This document shows positions 60,414 through 64,000 of a DNA stretch of 64,000 bases, piece after piece. The notes beneath the pieces are model-generated. The model saw only the letters and a program-made list of their open reading frames with translations. It searched no databases and was not told the origin of the DNA. Both the position numbers and the translations under genes were made by a program. Every line of letters begins with the position of its first letter. Position 1 is the first letter of the stretch. The DNA comes from Paenibacillus curdlanolyticus YK9 (lineage in GTDB: Bacteria; Bacillota; Bacilli; Paenibacillales; Paenibacillaceae), in NCBI RefSeq assembly GCF_000179615.1, contig NZ_AEDD01000003.1:62001-126000 (forward strand). The letters run 5' to 3'.

Positions 60414-60827
60414 TTAATAATAACCGCCGCTGCCTTTCGGTCCATAGCCGCTGCTGCCATAAGGCCCGCCGCCGCCATATTGGTTATATCCTACGCCCCC
60501 ATACTGGCCATATCCCGGTCCGCCGCCATAGCCGCCGTAGCCACCGCCGCCATAGCCTGGACCGCCGCCGTAAGGCGGGCAACATTTGCCCCCAAAGCCG
60601 CCGCCGAAGCCACCGCCTGCAAACAAGCCGATCGCCAGCAGATCAAACAAAATGAGAGGCAATATCGCTCTCGTTTGTACGCCGCTGCTTTTACCAAACG
60701 GCTCCAAATAGAGTTTGTTATCGTGAAAACGCGTTAACTTGCCAAGGACGACCGAGCCATCCCGCCGAGTCGCATAGATGGATTTGCCGATCAGTTTCCT
60801 TACATCATGTTCGGAAACATGCTGCAT
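60414..60827 (-). CDS. Gly/Tyr-rich protein with Sm-like N-terminus
   Basis: 137 residues. Residues 1-45 (HDVRKLIGKSIYATRRDGSV, KLTRFHDNKLYLEPFG) form a small barrel-like motif similar to the Sm-like modules of the coat proteins in this window. A hydrophobic stretch ILPLILFDLLAIGLFAGGGF follows, then about 60 residues of YGGG/GYGG/YGQYGG repeats. Gly/Tyr-rich tails occur in spore coat or crust proteins and in adhesive proteins. Function not known; a coat or surface role is plausible. Ribosome site AAAGGAGG upstream. Confidence 0.68.
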   Translation of the reverse strand: MQHVSEHDVRKLIGKSIYATRRDGSVVLGKLTRFHDNKLYLEPFGKSSGVQTRAILPLILFDLLAIGLFAGGGFGGGFGGKCCPPYGGGPGYGGGGYGGYGGGPGYGQYGGVGYNQYGGGGPYGSSGYGPKGSGGYY

Positions 60828-60916
60828 GTCAAATCCCTCCTTTCCCGTTGTCTTACAGACTATGCGAAAGGACGGGAGCCGGCTTGTTTGTTTGTACCCC
60901 CAGTATATGCGTACAG

Positions 60917-60952
60917 CAAAAAGACTCGTCCCACATCGGGACGAGTCTTTTG
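60917..60952 (-). terminator. Terminator of infC-rpmI-rplT
   Basis: AAAAAGACTCGTCCC and GGGACGAGTCTTTT form a perfect stem with T-runs on both ends, directly after rplT. Confidence 0.92.
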
Positions 60953-60964
60953 TATCACGCTATA

Positions 60965-61324
60965 CTAAGCGTTGATTTTTTGTTTAGCTACGCCTGCAAG
61001 CGAGTTGAACGCGTTAATGTCGTTGACTGCGAGGTCAGCGAGGATTTTACGGTTAACTTCGATGCCAGCAAGTTTCAAGCCGTACATGAATTTGTTGTAG
61101 GAAAGGCCGTTAAGACGCGCTGCTGCGTTGATACGAACGATCCACAGTTTGCGGAAGTCGCGTTTAACTTGGCGACGGTCGCGGTATGCGTACAGCAACG
61201 ATTTCATTACTTGCTCTTTTGCTGTTTTAAACAGGCGATGTTTCGAACCGAAGTAACCTTTCGCAAGCTTCAAAATCCGTTTACGACGACGAGCGCGGAC
61301 GAATCCGCCTTTAACTCTTGCCAT
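60965..61324 (-). CDS. rplT: 50S ribosomal protein L20
   Basis: 119 residues, full length: [59 protein letters not shown]. Binds 23S rRNA; also binds the leader mRNA of infC to repress the operon in Bacillus. Last gene of infC-rpmI-rplT. Confidence 0.99.
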   Translation of the reverse strand: MARVKGGFVRARRRKRILKLAKGYFGSKHRLFKTAKEQVMKSLLYAYRDRRQVKRDFRKLWIVRINAAARLNGLSYNKFMYGLKLAGIEVNRKILADLAVNDINAFNSLAGVAKQKINA

Positions 61325-61388
61325 GAGAGAAGACCTCCTGAGTGTTTGTTTAGTTTATGAACTGCATCGCGAGTCTCGCGATTATGGA

Positions 61389-61589
61389 CTATTTCAGGTT
61401 AGCCAAACCTTGTTGCAGACGGCGAACGTCGCCAGCTGCCATGAGCGGTTGACCAGCCAAAACGCGTTTTTGACGGCCGGATTTGTGAGAAAGCAAGTGG
61501 TTTCTGTATGCTTTGAAACGTTTCACTTTGCCTGTACCGGTAATTTTGAAGCGGTCTTTCAGACTGCTGTGCGTTTTCATCTTAGGCAT
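61389..61589 (-). CDS. rpmI: 50S ribosomal protein L35
   Basis: 66 residues: MPKMKTHSSLKDRFKITGTG, KAYRNHLLSHKSGRQKRVLAG and an Arg-rich C-terminus, standard L35. Middle gene of the operon. Confidence 0.99.
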   Translation of the reverse strand: MPKMKTHSSLKDRFKITGTGKVKRFKAYRNHLLSHKSGRQKRVLAGQPLMAAGDVRRLQQGLANLK

Positions 61590-61612
61590 TCGATTGTTCC
61601 TCCTTGATAATG

Positions 61613-62128
61613 TTAAGTAGTTATTTTGGGCGCCAAAATCATGATCATACTGCGGCCTTCCAATTTAGGGACACGCTCCACGCTGCATAATTCGGCGACT
61701 TCTTTAGAGAGACGATCGAGAATCCGTTGCCCGATCGCAGCATGTGCGATCTCGCGTCCGCGATAACGAACGGAGCACTTCACTTTATCGCCTTCCTTCA
61801 GAAACTTCACGACGTTGCGAAGCTTCGTCTGGTAGTCGTTTTCCTCGATGTTCGAACGGAACCACACTTCCTTAAGATCAACGATCTTTTGGTTTTTGCG
61901 CGCTTCCTTCTCTTTCTTCTGCTGCTCGTAACGGAATTTGCCGTAATCCATGATGCGGCATACCGGCGGCTTGGCTTGCGGTGCGACATTGACGAGATCC
62001 ATGCTGAGATCGATTGCCATCTGAAGTGCTTCGCGAATCGGTTTAATTCCGATCTGTTCACCTTCTGCGCCTACTACGCGTACCTCGCGAGCCCGGATTT
62101 CGTCGTTAATTTGATGTTCTCTGCTAAT
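61613..62128 (-). CDS. infC: Translation initiation factor IF-3 (ATT start)
   Basis: 171 residues. The conserved N-terminus ISREHQINDEIRARE is only read if translation starts at ATT (62126-62128), seven bases after GGAGGTG. The next ATG (62020) would remove 36 conserved residues. The ATT start is the known autoregulation device of infC: IF-3 discriminates against non-standard start codons, so excess IF-3 lowers its own synthesis. C-terminal domain DYQTKLRNVVKFLKEGDKVK, VRYRGREIAHAAIGQRILDR. Confidence 0.97.
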   Translation of the reverse strand: MSREHQINDEIRAREVRVVGAEGEQIGIKPIREALQMAIDLSMDLVNVAPQAKPPVCRIMDYGKFRYEQQKKEKEARKNQKIVDLKEVWFRSNIEENDYQTKLRNVVKFLKEGDKVKCSVRYRGREIAHAAIGQRILDRLSKEVAELCSVERVPKLEGRSMIMILAPKITT

Positions 62129-62172
62129 AACGTGCCACCTCCATAAATTAGTTTCTCATGTATTCACCCAAA

Positions 62173-62341
62173 TAAAAATGCGGGTCCAACAGGACCCGCA
62201 TGCCATAACCATTCGTTCGTGCAATGTTATCGCAAGCGGATAACGTGCAGCGTCTTCGATCGGTCGCATATAACCATCTGACATCAATGTCAGGCAGGTG
62301 AGAAGCGGGTGCCTCTTCTTAAGCGATAAATTTTAGTGTTA
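62173..62341 (-). promoter_or_regulatory. L20-type leader with attenuator upstream of infC
   Basis: The 62342-62129 region has no gene. A hairpin ATGCGGGTCC-TGTT-GGACCCGCAT followed by TTTTATTT ends near 62173, 45 bases before infC. Upstream paired segments such as TGACATTGATGTCA are present. In Bacillus this place holds the L20 leader, where L20 binding promotes termination. Confidence 0.82.
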
Positions 62342-62348
62342 CCGGATT

Positions 62349-62377
62349 ACTATAGCACACTGAGATATCAGCGTCAA
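62349..62377 (-). promoter_or_regulatory. SigA promoter of infC-rpmI-rplT
   Basis: Minus strand TTGACG at 62372-62377, 17-base spacer, TATAGT at 62349-62354; transcript start near 62342. Confidence 0.82.
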
Positions 62378-62402
62378 CACTCATACTGCAAAAGATTGCT
62401 GA

Positions 62403-63644
62403 TCAGCTAACCTGCTTGCTCTGCACTTCTTCAAGCCGAATAACGCGCGTATGCTGCGTATGGCTCCATTGCTTGTTGTTCTGCGTAAAGAACGCGTAGA
62501 ACGTAATCGGCCACCATGACAGGAGGAAGAACGGCAGCGTAAGCAGATGCGCATACATCCGCCAGTTGCGGACATTTTCAAGGATAAGCGAGAGTGGGAA
62601 CATCGCGACGGAAGCCACGATGGCTACGCCAGCCACCCACCAAGGCAGGTACTCATAGATCGAGCCGAAAATATTGTCCGCAGGGATCAAATTGTCGCCC
62701 CACAGCACCATCGTCATCAAGAAGCCAAGGAACGTGTTGTAAACCGAGACTGAATATAGCGCCGCATCAAATTTAACGAAGCTGCGTTCCTTGATGCTTG
62801 CCCACAGCAGCGGGAAGAAATAGTTGCGGGCTACGTTAAAGTGCCCTTGCATCCAACGAAGGCGTTGGCGCGCGGAAGCGCGGAACGATACCGGCTTCTC
62901 ATCGTACACCTTGGCATCGTAATTCAATACCGGATGTACGCCGCGCTGAATGCAGCGCATTGTGAACTCGAGGTCTTCAACGAGGCTCGTAGCGCCCCAG
63001 CCCATATCTTTAAGCAGCTTGGAATCGAAGCACATGCCTGTGCCGCCCAAAAAGTTAGCCATTTTGAGATTGCGGCGGGAAAGCTGCCACAACCGGTTGC
63101 AATACCAGTACGTAATGCCGTATGCCGCGGTAACCCACGAATCGTTCGGATTTTTCGTATCAAGATAGCCTTGAATAACTTGATGACCATCGCACAGATC
63201 ATCATTCATGAGGTGAAGGAAATCGCTGTTGCACAGGTTGTCCGCATCGAACATCACGACCGCGTCATATTGGCGCGGCATGCTCCACAGCTCTTTGAGC
63301 ATCCATTCGATCGCGTAGCCCTTGCCCTTAAGCGTAGTATTTTTGCGGACGCATGCTTTCACCCCGTAGCTGCGGGCGATGTCTGCTGTTCCGTCCGTGC
63401 AGTTGTCGCAAATGACAAACACATCATACAGCTCTTTTGGATAATCCAGATTTTTCAGATTCTCGATCAGCGCGCCTACGACTTGCTCTTCGTTATGCGC
63501 AGCGACGAGTACGGCGAATGACTTCTTCGGTTCATGGCGGCGACTGCTTTTCTTCCGGTAAATACCGAACAGCGCAAGCACGAATTGGTACACGCCGACA
63601 AACGCCAAGAATACTTGAAACGCCATCACTAAAACATTTAACAT
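62403..63644 (-). CDS. Processive family 2 glycosyltransferase, membrane
   Basis: 413 residues. One N-terminal helix (VLVMAFQVFLAFVGVYQF), a GT2 catalytic domain with FAVLVAAHNEEQVV, DNCTDGT, MFDADN (DxD), LGGTGMCFDSKLL, SLVEDLEFTMR (ED), and QRLRWMQGHF (QxxRW), then about four C-terminal helices. This is the set of processive enzymes such as cellulose or poly-GlcNAc synthases. The product is unknown and no partner gene (deacetylase, BcsB-like) is in view. GGGGGC lies 10-11 bases before ATG. Confidence 0.9.
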   Translation of the reverse strand: MLNVLVMAFQVFLAFVGVYQFVLALFGIYRKKSSRRHEPKKSFAVLVAAHNEEQVVGALIENLKNLDYPKELYDVFVICDNCTDGTADIARSYGVKACVRKNTTLKGKGYAIEWMLKELWSMPRQYDAVVMFDADNLCNSDFLHLMNDDLCDGHQVIQGYLDTKNPNDSWVTAAYGITYWYCNRLWQLSRRNLKMANFLGGTGMCFDSKLLKDMGWGATSLVEDLEFTMRCIQRGVHPVLNYDAKVYDEKPVSFRASARQRLRWMQGHFNVARNYFFPLLWASIKERSFVKFDAALYSVSVYNTFLGFLMTMVLWGDNLIPADNIFGSIYEYLPWWVAGVAIVASVAMFPLSLILENVRNWRMYAHLLTLPFFLLSWWPITFYAFFTQNNKQWSHTQHTRVIRLEEVQSKQVS

Positions 63645-64000
63645 CTTTTGTTTTGCCCCCTTGAGACCCCTTTTTTAATGTGTTCTCTCTCTGTTATTTG
63701 GTAACTGGCAGCATGATAATCGCAACTACATCCATCTACGGTCGCCGTCTTCGCGACGTTCTATCTATTTTTCGTAAATCCTTATTATTTTGCGACCATA
63801 GTGAATTTTGCACCGTTCTGGCAGCTTTGTCAAAAACGGTTTTCGCGCCCATACCGCCTTTTACGCTTGGAAAAACGCTTCCACGGCAACCGAACTTCAC
63901 TGTTGCCCCGAATTACGCCCGCTTCCCCCTTATTTTCATCCATTTGCGGCAATTTTAATGCTTACGTACTCCTTAACGAATGAATCGACATTTCGGTTCC
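63645..64000. other. Upstream region of the glycosyltransferase
   Basis: No credible gene. It holds the minus-strand promoter at 63805-63833 and a leader of about 150 bases. Beyond 63834 I see nothing I can assign. Confidence 0.5.
63805..63833 (-). promoter_or_regulatory. SigA promoter of the glycosyltransferase
   Basis: Minus strand TTGACA at 63828-63833, 17-base spacer, CAAAAT at 63805-63810. Confidence 0.7.

Overview
The window reads as chromosome of an endospore-forming Firmicute, most likely Paenibacillaceae (Paenibacillus or Cohnella type). This is inferred from a Spo0E-family phosphatase, CotF/CotB/CotH-like spore-coat genes, a SigI-RsgI pair, T-box leaders, an infC gene with an ATT start, strong Bacillus-type Shine-Dalgarno sites and moderate GC. 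There are no rRNA or tRNA genes, CRISPR arrays or intact prophages. Most of the window is vertically inherited core sequence on the minus strand.

Layout. 1-2.7 kb: a tight operon (lipoprotein, PduO-type cobalamin adenosyltransferase, RluD-family pseudouridine synthase, ArsC/Spx-family protein cut by the window edge) and a Spo0E-like gene. 2.8-4.6 kb: Lrp regulator plus aminotransferase. 4.7-8.7 kb: spore-coat cluster (two CotF-like genes, two Sm-fold CotB-like genes, a TGGS-repeat mini-protein, CotH kinase). 8.8-12.2 kb: cysK, an MFS permease and small membrane or zinc-ribbon proteins. 12.2-22.3 kb: mutS2, a ZapA protein with a huge coiled coil, and pheST under a T-box, with two plus-strand genes (holin-like, CuA-type lipoprotein) inserted between. 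22.4-24 kb: an internally deleted IS1595-type transposase and a minisatellite, the only clearly accessory stretch. 24-28 kb: copper operon (CopC-CopD fusion, NarL-type two-component system, YcnI). 28-31 kb: 5-oxoprolinase genes pxpBCA with a gamma-glutamylcyclotransferase-like gene. 31-37 kb: plus-strand operon of two ABC ATPases, a permease with a large ectodomain, and an ECF-type sigma factor. 37-42.6 kb: VWA lipoprotein, aldolase, drug efflux pump, leucyl aminopeptidase. 42.7-47 kb: a histidine kinase with an RsbU-type N-terminus beside a degenerate RsbT homologue, then sigI-rsgI. 47-54 kb: peroxiredoxin with a PerR-like box, leuB, a DUF2339 protein, a second two-component system, DUF1697. 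54-60 kb: T-box-controlled ilvBNC-leuA operon with two long RNA hairpins. 60-64 kb: GNAT, a Gly/Tyr-rich protein, infC-rpmI-rplT behind an L20-type leader, and a processive glycosyltransferase.

How it fits together. Amino-acid supply is sensed by uncharged tRNA (Phe T-box with UUC, Leu T-box with CUC). The copper genes appear to carry their own sensor. The 5-oxoproline-forming and -consuming steps are side by side. The most novel-looking module is the pseudo-RsbT plus RsbU_N-PAS-histidine kinase pair: it looks like a stressosome-type partner interaction wired to a phosphorelay instead of to a phosphatase. Other strong leads are the competing hairpins around ilvC and leuA, the ZapA-coiled-coil fusion, the ABC/sigma operon and the TGGS-repeat protein at the cotB-cotH locus.
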